From Alkalihalophilus pseudofirmus OF4 (GTDB taxonomy: Bacteria; Bacillota; Bacilli; Bacillales; Bacillaceae_D), in the NCBI RefSeq assembly GCF_000005825.2, contig NC_013791.2:2728001-2792000 (forward strand): a DNA stretch of 64,000 bases. The letters run 5' to 3'. Shown piece by piece: positions 1 to 8,502 of the stretch. The position numbers were made by a program, and so were the translations under genes. Numbering within the stretch: position 1 is the stretch's first letter; each line of letters begins with the position of its first letter. The notes below the pieces were generated by a model. It worked only from the letters and a program-made list of their open reading frames with translations. It was not told where the DNA came from and did not search any database.

Positions 1-104
1 TCTTAATTAATGATTTGAAAATGAACGGCGATGTTGTAAACTTTAATTACAGGGTTGTCTTACCATATGAGGAAGCTTTCTCTATTAACCTTGTAAGATA
101 TTAA
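1..104 (+). CDS. 3' end of an unidentified gene (partial)
   Basis: An open frame enters from the left edge and runs to a TAA at 102-104, giving about 33 residues ending in FSINLVRY. The residues alternate hydrophobic and polar as in a beta-rich C-terminal domain, and the next gene's ribosome site follows 18 nt later. I do not recognise the family, and the start lies outside the window. It could be chance, but the absence of stops and the position directly before an SD-led gene favour a real gene end. Confidence 0.45.
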   Translation, partial: LINDLKMNGDVVNFNYRVVLPYEEAFSINLVRY

Positions 105-132
105 TTGATTGGCTTGAATAGGAGGACCTACA

Positions 133-849
133 ATGAAAAAAGTCACACTAATGCTAGCTGCATTACTACTTGTTATCTTTTTAGCAGCATGCGGCCAAGG
201 GGAGAACGCCATCGATTCAAATGAATCGACTGGAAATATCGAAACTGAGGAAAATGCAGATGCTGTTGAAGAAGAAACTGAAGTAGAAGAAGAGCCTGCT
301 GCTGATGAAAGTACGGAGGAAGAATCAACTGAAGAACCAGTCGAAGAGGAACATGGTGTAGAAGAGGAAACAGCCGCTGAAGATTCTGAGTCTGTTGAGA
401 CGGATGAAACACCTGCTGTTGAAGAAGCAACAGCTACTCCAGTATATCTATTCTTTGCAGATGATCAGGTAATGGATATTTATAAAGAAGAACGTTCTAT
501 TGAAGCAACAGATGAAGAGCTTTTTAAAGCGACATTCGAAGCTTGGGTAGAAGGACCAGAACATGCTAATCTTGTTTCTCTCATCCCTAGCAACGTAGAA
601 GTCCAATCTGTTGAAGAGCATGAAGGTACAGCTCACGTATCTTTCTCTTCTGCACTATTAGATGCTCAGCTTGGCTCTGGTACAGAAGCTATGCTTATGC
701 AGCAAATTGCTCTTACAATGAAACAATTCGGCTTTAATCAAACGAAGGTATTAATTGATGGTGAAGAACATCCTGAAATGTTCGGCCACATTGATACAAG
801 CGCTGCCATTGAAGCTGAAAACACAGAAAATATTCCAACAATGGAATAA
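133..849 (+). CDS. GerMN-domain lipoprotein
   Basis: Predicted 238-residue lipoprotein. The signal peptide ends in the lipobox LAAC with Cys20 as lipidation site. Residues about 25-100 are a low-complexity acidic linker rich in Glu, Thr and Ala. Residues about 103-215 resemble a GerMN domain (VYLFFAD at the start, ALTMKQFGF and KVLIDG near the end), the domain of the spore germination lipoprotein GerM and of many uncharacterised Bacillus lipoproteins. The start follows the SD AGGAGG. It probably sits on the outer face of the membrane; the domain is thought to bind other proteins or cell-wall components, but no specific role can be read here. A hairpin terminator follows, so it is likely transcribed alone or with the truncated gene upstream. 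Confidence 0.8.
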   Translation: MKKVTLMLAALLLVIFLAACGQGENAIDSNESTGNIETEENADAVEEETEVEEEPAADESTEEESTEEPVEEEHGVEEETAAEDSESVETDETPAVEEATATPVYLFFADDQVMDIYKEERSIEATDEELFKATFEAWVEGPEHANLVSLIPSNVEVQSVEEHEGTAHVSFSSALLDAQLGSGTEAMLMQQIALTMKQFGFNQTKVLIDGEEHPEMFGHIDTSAAIEAENTENIPTME

Positions 850-857
850 ATCATCTT

Positions 858-889
858 GAGGCTGTCTATGAAGGCAGCTTCTTTTTTTC
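858..889 (+). terminator. rho-independent terminator after GerMN lipoprotein
   Basis: GAGGCTG (858-864) pairs with CAGCTTC (875-881) with one G-U pair, followed by a run of T. Confidence 0.7.
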
Positions 890-939
890 TTTGTTTTCAC
901 ATTGTTAGTTTACATGACAAAGAGATTTCGCGTTACACT

Positions 940-968
940 TTGACATTCTTTTAGATTTTTGATTAAAT
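940..968 (+). promoter_or_regulatory. possible sigma-A promoter for the TAXI binding protein
   Basis: TTGACA at 940-945 is a perfect -35; TTAAAT at 963-968 lies 17 bp downstream and matches the -10 at four of six positions. The gene starts 60 nt further on. Confidence 0.5.
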
Positions 969-1027
969 GATAATGTGGTATGAACACGCCTTCATACTGA
1001 TAACTACATATATAAGGGGGAAATTCG

Positions 1028-2014
1028 ATGAAAAAGAAATTTGCTTTTTTATCAGCTGCATTGCTTTCTGTAGGAATGCTTCTTGGTGCCTGTGGCGGCT
1101 CTGATAATGCTGGCGGGGACGAAGATTTCAAAACAGACTTGCAAATGGGAACAGGTAGTACAGGTGGTACGTACTATCCATTAGGTCAAGAGATGGCTAA
1201 TGTCATGAATGACAATGTTGATTTCGAAGACTTTAATGTAAGTGCAGTAGCATCTGGTGCATCTGTTGAAAACCTTGGAGGAATTTATCAAGGAACGATG
1301 CAGCTTGGTATGACTGTACACATCCCTGCTCTAGAAGCTCTTAACGGTGAAGCTGATTTTGAAGGTGCTGCTGTTGAGAACTTTGGATTTATGGGTCATA
1401 TCTACCCAGAGGTTATGCAAGTTGTTACGACTGAAAACACTGGAATCACTTCAATTGCTGACCTTGAAGGCAAGCGTGTAGCGATTGGACCTGCAGGTAG
1501 TGGTACACAAGCTGCTGCTAAATTAATTCTTAGTGCTTACGGTTTAGAAGATGGTGATTATCAAGCTTTTGAAGAAGGTTTTGGTGACGCTGCTGCCCGT
1601 CTTCAAGATGGTCAGTTAGATGCTTCATTCGGTTTACTTGGTCTTCCTGCTAGTAACATTGAAGAACTTGCTTTCCAACGTGATGTAGTATTACTTCCTG
1701 TTGAAGGTGAAGCGCTTCAAACAATTCTTGATAACAGTGACTACGGACACTTAGAAATTCCTGCTGATACGTATGAATTTTTAGATGGTCCAGTTGATGC
1801 GATTACTGCTTATGCGATTCTTGTTGGTTCTACAAACCAAATCAGCGAAGACCTTGGTTATGAGATTGTAAAAGGTCTTTACGAGAACGTTGACAGCATT
1901 TCTCACCCACAAGGTGTGCACTTAGATCCTGAGAACATCTTAAATGGTTCTGATGGTCTTCCATTCCACCCTGGTGCAGAAAAGTACTTCAAAGAACAAG
2001 GCATTATTAACTAA
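1028..2014 (+). CDS. TAXI-family TRAP transporter solute-binding protein
   Basis: Predicted 328-residue lipoprotein with lipobox LGAC (Cys22). The mature N-terminus carries the TAXI signature GTGSTGGTYYPLG, followed by the family pattern ASVENLGGIYQG, GKRVAIGPAGSGTQ and a C-terminal LPFHPGAEKYFKE. TAXI proteins capture a solute outside the membrane and hand it to a fused DctQM permease; the permease is the next gene. Characterised TAXI proteins bind dicarboxylates or amino acids such as glutamate, but the substrate here cannot be read. The SD is AAGGGGG. A terminator-like hairpin between this gene and the permease should make the binding protein more abundant than the permease. Confidence 0.93.
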   Translation: MKKKFAFLSAALLSVGMLLGACGGSDNAGGDEDFKTDLQMGTGSTGGTYYPLGQEMANVMNDNVDFEDFNVSAVASGASVENLGGIYQGTMQLGMTVHIPALEALNGEADFEGAAVENFGFMGHIYPEVMQVVTTENTGITSIADLEGKRVAIGPAGSGTQAAAKLILSAYGLEDGDYQAFEEGFGDAAARLQDGQLDASFGLLGLPASNIEELAFQRDVVLLPVEGEALQTILDNSDYGHLEIPADTYEFLDGPVDAITAYAILVGSTNQISEDLGYEIVKGLYENVDSISHPQGVHLDPENILNGSDGLPFHPGAEKYFKEQGIIN

Positions 2015-2026
2015 TAAGATAACATA

Positions 2027-2060
2027 GGGACTGGGCATCCAATCTGTTCAGTCCCTTTTT
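2027..2060 (+). terminator. terminator/attenuator between TAXI protein and permease
   Basis: GGGACTG (2027-2033) pairs perfectly with CAGTCCC (2049-2055), then five T. It lies inside the transport unit, so partial readthrough is likely unless the permease has its own promoter. Confidence 0.8.
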
Positions 2061-2415
2061 AGGTACAAATCATTTTTTGAAAATAATGGAACGAACGGAT
2101 TTTCGGCGTTATCAGCACTGACCTCACAGCCTGCTCACGACACGTGGACGTTGCTTTTAATTTAATTAAACCCAACTTCACATAAAGAAGGCTCGACTTC
2201 TAGAATGAAGCCCGAAGAAAGGGTAAGCACGATACGATGCTCTAGAGAAACGACTGGTCTGTTTAAAGTAAAAGAATATGTAAACAGATAATTGATTTTA
2301 CCGAAATACGTGAATGCCGTGTTGTACGTTTTGTCAAAAATCAAGTCAACCATCGACTTGATTGACGCGTACTTTTTCTTCGAGATTTCAATTTTTTCTA
2401 GGTGGTGAAAGATAT
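2061..2415 (+). other. 355-bp gene-free stretch before the TRAP permease
   Basis: No convincing reading frame with a ribosome site occurs here. It holds a 9-bp inverted repeat AATCAAGTC/GACTTGATT at 2339-2347 and 2355-2363 with a 7-nt loop and no T-run, about 50 bp before the permease start. This could be an operator or an RNA hairpin. The remainder shows nothing I can assign. Confidence 0.4.
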
Positions 2416-4371
2416 ATGACAGAAACAACTGATAAAAATCAAGACCTGCTCGCTAAGTACGATAAAGAATCAGCCTATCGTACCGACTTACAAAAGTGGG
2501 CGTGGATTGTTACGATTCTAGCCATCTCCTTAACAATCTTTCAGCTCTACACGTCTTTTCGCGGTCCTTATGTAACTTTAATTCAAGGCGCAATCCATTT
2601 AGCTGGGGGACTTTCTCTTATTTTCATCCTATATCCGGCTAAACGATCATTCTTAAAAAAGCGTGGAGTACCTTGGTATGATGGAATTTTGGCCTTGCTT
2701 GCACTTGCGGTCAATTTCTATATCGTCTTTGAATACAGCCGTTTAACAAGTAATCAGGTAACGATCTTAGGCTATTCTGATCTAGATATTATTGTTGCCA
2801 CACTCGGTGTTGCCTTAGTGCTTGAAGCAACAAGACGAGCTGTAGGTCTGCCAATTGTCATTATTGCATTAATCGCCCTGCTATATGGGTATTTAGGGAA
2901 TGTTTTTCCAATTAGAGCCTTTCAGCACTCAGGCTTTACTTTCGATCGATTAATGACAAGTATGTTCTTTAACACTGAAGCCATTTTTGGTACACCGATA
3001 CGAATTTCATCTACATTTATTTTCCTCTTCCTCTTCTTTGGAGTCATGTTAACGAAAACAGGAATCGGAAAATTCTTTAATGACCTTGCATTTGGTGCAA
3101 CTGGACGAATGACCGGCGGTACAGCAAAAGCTGCCGTTACAGCTAGTGGACTGCAAGGTATGGTAACAGGATCATCTGTTGCCAATACAGTTAGTTCGGG
3201 ATCATTTACGATCCCTATGATGAAACGCGCCGGGTTTAAACCAGAATTCTCAGCTGCCGCGGAAGCTTCTGCTTCAACAGGTGGTCAAATCATGCCGCCG
3301 ATCATGGGAGCTGCAGCCTTCATCATGGCAAGTAATACAGGCGTTCCTTACCGCGAAATTATCTTAATAGCTATTATCCCTGCATTACTTTATTTCGCTG
3401 GTGTGTTTATGGGTACACATTTCGAAGCCAAAAAACAAGGAATTCTAGGTCTTCCTAAAGATCAGCTTCCTACGTTTGGAGGCATTGCTAAGCGATTAGA
3501 TTTACTTGCACCGCTTATTACGATTATCGTTATGCTTTATCTGGGCTTCACAGCAACAACAGCTGCCCTTTGGGGAATTGGGGCTGCATTCTTTGTAAGT
3601 TTGTTCCGCAAAGATACAAGAATGGGACCTCGTGACATTCTTGATGCTCTTGAGCAAGGGGCGCGTGTTGCCCTGCCAGTTATTGCTGCCTGTGCGTCAG
3701 CTGGTATTATTGCTGGTATCGTGACGATGACTGGTCTTGGCGGAAAGATTGCCGGTGGAATTATTGATCTTGCCGGCGGTGTATTCTTCCTAGTTCTATT
3801 CTTTACAATGATTGCTTGTATTTTATTAGGTATGGGACTTCCAACAACAGCGAACTACGTAGTTACAGCTTCAATGGCTGCACCTGCTCTTGTCGCTTTT
3901 GATGTTCCAATTATTGCAGCTCACTTCTTTGTATTCTACTTTGGAATTGTAGCTGATATTACGCCGCCTGTTTGTCTGGCCGCCTATGCCGGAGCCGGTA
4001 TAGCGAAGGCCAATCCAATGAAAGCCGGTGTGACCGCCTTTAAGCTTGCAATCGCAGCATTTATCATTCCTTATGCCTTTGTTTCAAATCCTGTTTTATT
4101 ACTTCAGGATTGGACATTTGCTACATTAGTACCGGCGCTTATTACCGCTCTGTTAGGAATGGCTGCTGTGAGTGCTTCATTAATGAACTACTTTGTTGCA
4201 AAACCATATATGATCGAGCGTATTTTATTATTTGCATCTGGTCTTGCACTGATTTATCCAAATAACTTAGTCATTTCTCTATCTGGTTTAGGAGTTTTTG
4301 TAGTGATTGCTGCTCTTCACATCTTACGCAATCGTAAAAACGACTCAGATAAAGGATTAGCTACTTCTTAA
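2416..4371 (+). CDS. TRAP transporter fused permease (DctQM-like, TAXI type)
   Basis: 651-residue polytopic membrane protein fusing the small 4-helix part (about residues 35-150) and the large 12-helix DctM part. Typical large-subunit segments are visible: FFNDLAFGATGRMTGGTAKAAV, GQIMPPIMGAAAFIMA, LGMGLPTTANYVVTA and FGIVADITPPVCLAAYAGAGIA. It should import the solute bound by the upstream TAXI lipoprotein using a sodium gradient. An upstream in-frame start exists at 2362, but the ATG at 2416 is preferred because GGTGG(TGA) lies at the right distance and the protein then begins MTETTDKNQ, like the second permease in the window. It converges on the RpiR gene. Confidence 0.93.
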   Translation: MTETTDKNQDLLAKYDKESAYRTDLQKWAWIVTILAISLTIFQLYTSFRGPYVTLIQGAIHLAGGLSLIFILYPAKRSFLKKRGVPWYDGILALLALAVNFYIVFEYSRLTSNQVTILGYSDLDIIVATLGVALVLEATRRAVGLPIVIIALIALLYGYLGNVFPIRAFQHSGFTFDRLMTSMFFNTEAIFGTPIRISSTFIFLFLFFGVMLTKTGIGKFFNDLAFGATGRMTGGTAKAAVTASGLQGMVTGSSVANTVSSGSFTIPMMKRAGFKPEFSAAAEASASTGGQIMPPIMGAAAFIMASNTGVPYREIILIAIIPALLYFAGVFMGTHFEAKKQGILGLPKDQLPTFGGIAKRLDLLAPLITIIVMLYLGFTATTAALWGIGAAFFVSLFRKDTRMGPRDILDALEQGARVALPVIAACASAGIIAGIVTMTGLGGKIAGGIIDLAGGVFFLVLFFTMIACILLGMGLPTTANYVVTASMAAPALVAFDVPIIAAHFFVFYFGIVADITPPVCLAAYAGAGIAKANPMKAGVTAFKLAIAAFIIPYAFVSNPVLLLQDWTFATLVPALITALLGMAAVSASLMNYFVAKPYMIERILLFASGLALIYPNNLVISLSGLGVFVVIAALHILRNRKNDSDKGLATS

Positions 4372-4381
4372 TATCTTAATT

Positions 4382-4410
4382 GAGGCTTGCCATGTGCAAG
4401 CCTCTTTTTT
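4382..4410 (+). terminator. terminator of TRAP permease
   Basis: GAGGCTTGC (4382-4390) pairs perfectly with GCAAGCCTC (4396-4404) and is followed by six T. Confidence 0.85.
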
Positions 4411-4429
4411 ATATTTAGGTCAGGCCTTC

Positions 4430-5284
4430 TTAATCGTAAAATACATCAAATGCTTCCCATAGTTCTTCAAGCTCTTGAAGCCTCTTTTCAACTTTGACAT
4501 GCTCACTTCTCGTTACCGCCGTAAGCAGGGCATTAATCACACTCATCGGAGCTGTAAACGAATCAATAAAGGAATTGATTTCTGTAGATGTATGAAGGGT
4601 TATGGTCCCATAAGGAGCAAGCGGTGACAGCGGATGGTCCGTTATCACAATTGTCTTCACATCTTTTTCCTTTACATACTTCAACGCATCTACTGTTCTC
4701 TTTGTATATCTGGCAAACCCAAAAGCAATGACCAAATCCCCTTCTTTAATATCAAGTAAATGTTCGCTCATCCCGTCAGCATGCTCAATTAATTCCGTAT
4801 TCTGCAAAACGAGATCAAGGTAGAAGCTTAAGAATTTGCCTAGACTAACAGCACTCCTATAGGCAAGGATATAGATTCGATTCGCTTTTACAATTTCTTC
4901 TGCCGCCTTATTGAAAGCTGTGTGATCTATTTGATTGAGTGTTAACTGAAGATTGGTGATATCATCTTTAACCATCTCGGTGAGCAAGTTCTGTTTTTCA
5001 TTATGATCTGGAATTGTTTGAGCAAACATTTCAGCAGATGTCATCTTCATTTGCAAGGCATTCTGCATCTCTTTTTGTAATTCAGGATAGCCGCTAAAGC
5101 CTAGTGATACAGCAAATCTTACAACTGTCGCCTCTCCTACTTCCGTTAATTTAGCTAGTTTAGAAGCTGTTAGAAAAGGGGCTGTTTCTGTATGTTTTAA
5201 TAAATAGGCTGCAATCTTTTTTTGAGACTTGCTCATCTCCCCTTGCTTGTCAACCATGCGTTGATATACTTCATTTTTTATCAT
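4430..5284 (-). CDS. MurR/RpiR-family transcriptional regulator
   Basis: 284 residues. The N-terminal 80 residues are an RpiR helix-turn-helix (SQKKIAAYLL, FLTASKLAKLTEVGEATVVRFAVSLGF). Residues about 110-240 are a SIS domain (IYILAYRSAVSLGKFLSFYL, GDLVIAFGFARYTKRTVDALKY) that would bind a sugar-phosphate-like or other small effector. The SD AAGGAG sits 6 nt before ATG. It begins 14 nt after the aminotransferase stop, so both are in one operon. RpiR proteins often control their own operon; the TGAAA/TTTCA palindromes at 6726-6745 and 6791-6805 are likely targets. The convergent TRAP genes make a shared amino-acid-like substrate plausible but unproven. Confidence 0.88.
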   Translation of the reverse strand: MIKNEVYQRMVDKQGEMSKSQKKIAAYLLKHTETAPFLTASKLAKLTEVGEATVVRFAVSLGFSGYPELQKEMQNALQMKMTSAEMFAQTIPDHNEKQNLLTEMVKDDITNLQLTLNQIDHTAFNKAAEEIVKANRIYILAYRSAVSLGKFLSFYLDLVLQNTELIEHADGMSEHLLDIKEGDLVIAFGFARYTKRTVDALKYVKEKDVKTIVITDHPLSPLAPYGTITLHTSTEINSFIDSFTAPMSVINALLTAVTRSEHVKVEKRLQELEELWEAFDVFYD

Positions 5285-5298
5285 TATGAACTCCTTAG

Positions 5299-6678
5299 TT
5301 ATAAATCGTTTAGCACCCTCCTAAACGCTTCAATCGTCTTTTCCACTTCAACAGCTGTATGTGCTGTTGATACGCTGTAACGATTCAGGGGCTTTGTATA
5401 GATGCCTTCAAGCAGAAGGCGCAGATCCATTTTCTTACGAAGTTTAAAATCACTTGCCTGTAGATCACGGTAATGAGAAATATTCTTTTTATCTGTTATT
5501 ACAATATTGAATATAGACCCTTCGCCGACTGCGAGCATTGGGATCGAATACTGTTTAAATAAATGTTCTAGCTCCGTTTTCAACTCACTTGTCAGATTGC
5601 ATACATCAGCCGTTTCCTTTTTTAACACTTCTAATGTAGCAAGACCGCAAGCTAAGATCGTTGGATGCCCATTATAGGTTCCGCTGTGGAATAACACGTC
5701 TGAAGCATTAGAAGTTTGACTTTGACTAATATCAAATACGTCAGCTGAATGAGATGGTGAAGTGATATTCATGATTTCTTTTCGGCCTCCTACAATACCT
5801 ACCGGAAATCCACCGCCAATGACTTTTCCAAGGGTTGTAAGGTCTGGCTGCACCTCATATAATTCCTGCGCACCGCCTAAGGCTACCCTGAATCCTGTTT
5901 TCACTTCATCAAAAATGAACAATATCCCGAACTCTTTCGTTAATTGACGCATACCTTCAATAAACGATTGGCTGGCTCTAATAAATCCGCCTTGCAGAGG
6001 TTCAATAATGACCGCTCCTATTTCCTGATGTTTCTTTCTTAAGATTTCCTCGCAGCTTGCAAGGTCATTAAAAGGCAGTGTAATCGTTGTGTTTTTGTGG
6101 CGTTCACTCATCCCTTTTGATTCTAACACAGAGTTTGGTTCCTGCTCTGGACCGGCTTGTTCTAGGGATGGATTTACACTGACCAGCACTTCGTCAAATC
6201 CACCATGATAATGCCCTTCAAACTTTGCAATTCCCTCTTTACCTGTATAAGCCCTCGCTAGACGCAGTGCTAAAAGAGTCGCTTCTGTACCTGAATTTGT
6301 ATAACGAATGTTCTCCATACTGGGATATAGCTGTTTAATTTGCTTAGCCATCTCAACCTCGTAATGATGAGGTGTGCCAAACAAGCATGTACCCTGCTCT
6401 TCTAATTGATCACCTATTGCTTTTGTAATAGCTTCATGACCATGACCAAGTTTGAGAGCTCCGTAAGATAGCAGATAATCTACATATTCATTCCCATCTA
6501 CATCGTACACATAAGCTCCTTTTGCTTTATTCATCACGATTGGATGAGGCGTGAAATATTTGATGTTCGCTGTCACTCCGCCCGGCATGTATTCCGAGGC
6601 CTCATTCATAAACGATTGAGACTTAAGGGTTCTTTCCCTATACCGATATCCTTCATCAACAGAAGATGTCATACTCAT
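5299..6678 (-). CDS. class-III aminotransferase (glutamate-1-semialdehyde aminotransferase-like)
   Basis: 459-residue PLP enzyme of fold type I. Visible motifs include the cofactor-binding NSGTEATLLALRLARAYTG, the aspartate in LFIFDEVKTGFR, and the Schiff-base lysine in TLGKVIGGGFPVG. It resembles HemL but sits with an RpiR regulator and away from heme genes, so a catabolic role on an amino acid taken up by a nearby transporter is more likely than tetrapyrrole synthesis. SD AGGGGAG precedes ATG by 9 nt. First gene of a two-gene operon with rpiR. Confidence 0.85.
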   Translation of the reverse strand: MSMTSSVDEGYRYRERTLKSQSFMNEASEYMPGGVTANIKYFTPHPIVMNKAKGAYVYDVDGNEYVDYLLSYGALKLGHGHEAITKAIGDQLEEQGTCLFGTPHHYEVEMAKQIKQLYPSMENIRYTNSGTEATLLALRLARAYTGKEGIAKFEGHYHGGFDEVLVSVNPSLEQAGPEQEPNSVLESKGMSERHKNTTITLPFNDLASCEEILRKKHQEIGAVIIEPLQGGFIRASQSFIEGMRQLTKEFGILFIFDEVKTGFRVALGGAQELYEVQPDLTTLGKVIGGGFPVGIVGGRKEIMNITSPSHSADVFDISQSQTSNASDVLFHSGTYNGHPTILACGLATLEVLKKETADVCNLTSELKTELEHLFKQYSIPMLAVGEGSIFNIVITDKKNISHYRDLQASDFKLRKKMDLRLLLEGIYTKPLNRYSVSTAHTAVEVEKTIEAFRRVLNDL

Positions 6679-6725
6679 CTTTTGTCACTCCCCTAAAAAG
6701 AAGTATTTATTTCACGATATATTAA

Positions 6726-6745
6726 AATGAAATATATATTTCATT
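6726..6745. promoter_or_regulatory. 20-bp perfect palindrome, probable RpiR operator
   Basis: AATGAAATATATATTTCATT is a perfect palindrome in the divergent spacer, 48 bp upstream of the aminotransferase start. Its TGAAA/TTTCA half-sites recur at 6791-6805. Confidence 0.6.
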
Positions 6746-6790
6746 ATAGTTATTCCTTTTCAAAATTAACACTCTTTTTTTCTAAAAAAT

Positions 6791-6805
6791 AATGAAATTT
6801 TCATT
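6791..6805. promoter_or_regulatory. second TGAAA/TTTCA palindrome
   Basis: AATGAAATTTTCATT is a 15-bp palindrome around a central T, with the same half-sites as the 20-bp palindrome but a shorter centre. Likely a second or secondary operator for the RpiR protein. Confidence 0.45.
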
Positions 6806-6884
6806 TAAGCAGAAAACTGCATCATGCTAGAATAGAACGAGTTAGTATGATTTAACGGGTATAGATAATAGAGGTGTAGTTTGT

Positions 6885-7652
6885 ATGAGACGTCAAAGTT
6901 TATTGGTAAGCTATTTCTTAATGTTCCTGATAGTTATCGCTGGATGCGAAAGCAATAAAGAGGAAGATCTCTCTTCTGAAGCCACCGTAGAAAATAGTCA
7001 TTTAAAAGTAGAATTAGTGGATATAACATCAGCTGTGCAAGACAATCAAGCTGGCTTCTTTGTAGATGTGATCGTCACTTCTCTTCATCCTTCCTATGAT
7101 GTTAGAACAGATTTCAACTATGCGATGGATAAGGTTATCACCACATCACTAGATACAAAGCATGAAGCAGCATCGATTTACACCTTCGATTACACAGCTT
7201 CTGCTCACTCCCTTGAACCTGATCAAATTCTTATTAGGCAGTTTTATACTCCCGGACTAGAAGAAACTGCACACGTATTACATGTTCCCTTTTATGCAAA
7301 GCCGCTTTATCACAACAGAAATATTACATTTAAAGAGTTGAGCCACCAATCAAACCATATTGAGCATAATGATTTTAAGATTATCTCCCTTGAGGTCAAG
7401 CAGCATACGCTGAATTTGATTGCTTCTGATGCACATGAAATGAAGGGCTTAGAAGTGACGCTGCTCATTGATGATGAAACGATTTATCCTGCCTTTCAAA
7501 CAACGAATGTTGAGGAAACTACTAATCTATTACATGGCACGTATGAATTTACTCAACCTATAAGCGAGCCATTCAATCTAAAGCTTCAACGTCCTAAATT
7601 AGACGACCTTATCTGGACATTTCACTTAAGTACACCTATTCCATCTCCATAA
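6885..7652 (+). CDS. lipoprotein of unknown function
   Basis: 255 residues with a signal peptide and lipobox IAGC (Cys21). The mature part is rich in beta-strand-like segments (HLKVELVDITSAV, GFFVDVIVTSLHP, LIRQFYTPGLEE, FNLKLQRPKLDDLIWTFHLS), suggesting one or two immunoglobulin-like domains. I do not recognise the family. SD GAGGTG lies 8 nt before ATG. It is divergent from the aminotransferase operon and ends at a shared bidirectional terminator. Confidence 0.7.
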   Translation: MRRQSLLVSYFLMFLIVIAGCESNKEEDLSSEATVENSHLKVELVDITSAVQDNQAGFFVDVIVTSLHPSYDVRTDFNYAMDKVITTSLDTKHEAASIYTFDYTASAHSLEPDQILIRQFYTPGLEETAHVLHVPFYAKPLYHNRNITFKELSHQSNHIEHNDFKIISLEVKQHTLNLIASDAHEMKGLEVTLLIDDETIYPAFQTTNVEETTNLLHGTYEFTQPISEPFNLKLQRPKLDDLIWTFHLSTPIPSP

Positions 7653-7655
7653 TAA

Positions 7656-7688
7656 AAAAGCTTGAGAATAATAAATTCTCAAGCTTTT
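7656..7688. terminator. bidirectional terminator between convergent genes
   Basis: A 14-bp perfect stem (7656-7669 with 7675-7688) with A-rich and T-rich flanks serves the lipoprotein gene on the plus strand and the SDR operon on the minus strand. Confidence 0.9.
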
Positions 7689-7696
7689 TACGTTAT

Positions 7697-8485
7697 TTAA
7701 TACGCTTTTGTTGCTCCCCCGTCCACTACAATGGACTGGCCTGTTACATAGGTGTTTGCAAAGGATCCTAAGAAGACAATCGTCCGTGCAAACTCTTCAG
7801 GTGTTCCGTATCTTCCCATCGGAATTGCATCCATTAATTGCTCTTTAGCCTCATCATAACTAAGACCAAGCTTAGCTGCTCTGATATGGTCTAAGGCCTC
7901 AACGCGATCTGTTGCAATTCTTCCTGGTCCTACGGTATTAATCAAAATATTTTCCCCGCCAAGTTCCTTTGCTAACGTTTTTGACATGCCTACAATGGCC
8001 GTTCTAAACGTATTCGATAAGATCAACCCTTCTACAGGCTCTTTGATCGATGAAGAAGCAATGTTTACAATACGACCTGCTCCGCGTTCTCGCATCGAAG
8101 GAAGCACTGCACGTATCGCTCGCACAAAGCTTAACAGGTTAAGTTCAAACGCTCCTTGCCACTCCTCATCACCGAACGCATCAAATCCACCTGCAGGAGG
8201 GCCGCCAGCATTATTAACTAACACATCAACCCCGCCATGAAGAGCCGTCGCTGTCTCGACCAATTTCTTAATTTCATCAGCATTCCTAATATCACAGACA
8301 ACATGAGCAGGCTTTGTCCCTGTCTCTTCTTCTATTTCAAGGGCCGCATTCTCAAGCTCGCTTTCACTTCTGCTAGAGAGTAAGACCTGTGCCCCCTCTT
8401 CTACATACAGTTTCGCAGCGGCTTTTCCTAAGCCTTTACTAGAGGCGAGTACAATAACAGATTTCCCTTTTAAATCAGTATTCAT
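7697..8485 (-). CDS. atypical short-chain dehydrogenase/reductase (BKR-like)
   Basis: 262 residues with a Rossmann fold of FabG type: NNAGGPP at 91-97, NIASSS at 141-146 and C-terminal VTGQSIVVDGG. Two canonical features are altered. The cofactor loop reads ASSKGLG instead of TGxxxGIG. The expected catalytic Tyr and Lys, 13 and 17 residues after Ser144, are Ser157 and Arg161 (SNTFR). This fits the known SDR subgroup that lacks a perfect cofactor motif and catalytic tetrad, so a standard ketoreductase activity should not be assumed. Last gene of the TAXI-DUF1850-TRAP operon, 17 nt after the permease, suggesting a link to metabolism of the imported solute. Confidence 0.85.
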   Translation of the reverse strand: MNTDLKGKSVIVLASSKGLGKAAAKLYVEEGAQVLLSSRSESELENAALEIEEETGTKPAHVVCDIRNADEIKKLVETATALHGGVDVLVNNAGGPPAGGFDAFGDEEWQGAFELNLLSFVRAIRAVLPSMRERGAGRIVNIASSSIKEPVEGLILSNTFRTAIVGMSKTLAKELGGENILINTVGPGRIATDRVEALDHIRAAKLGLSYDEAKEQLMDAIPMGRYGTPEEFARTIVFLGSFANTYVTGQSIVVDGGATKAY

Positions 8486-8502
8486 TTCTTCTTATCCTCC
8501 CT

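Noticed and set aside
2162-2428. 88-residue reading frame on the minus strand
   Set aside because: No ribosome site, composition unlike its neighbours, and it overlaps the permease SD and start.
5299-6678. Aminotransferase as hemL
   Set aside because: HemL-like by motif, but there are no heme genes, and the RpiR operon context suggests a catabolic enzyme.
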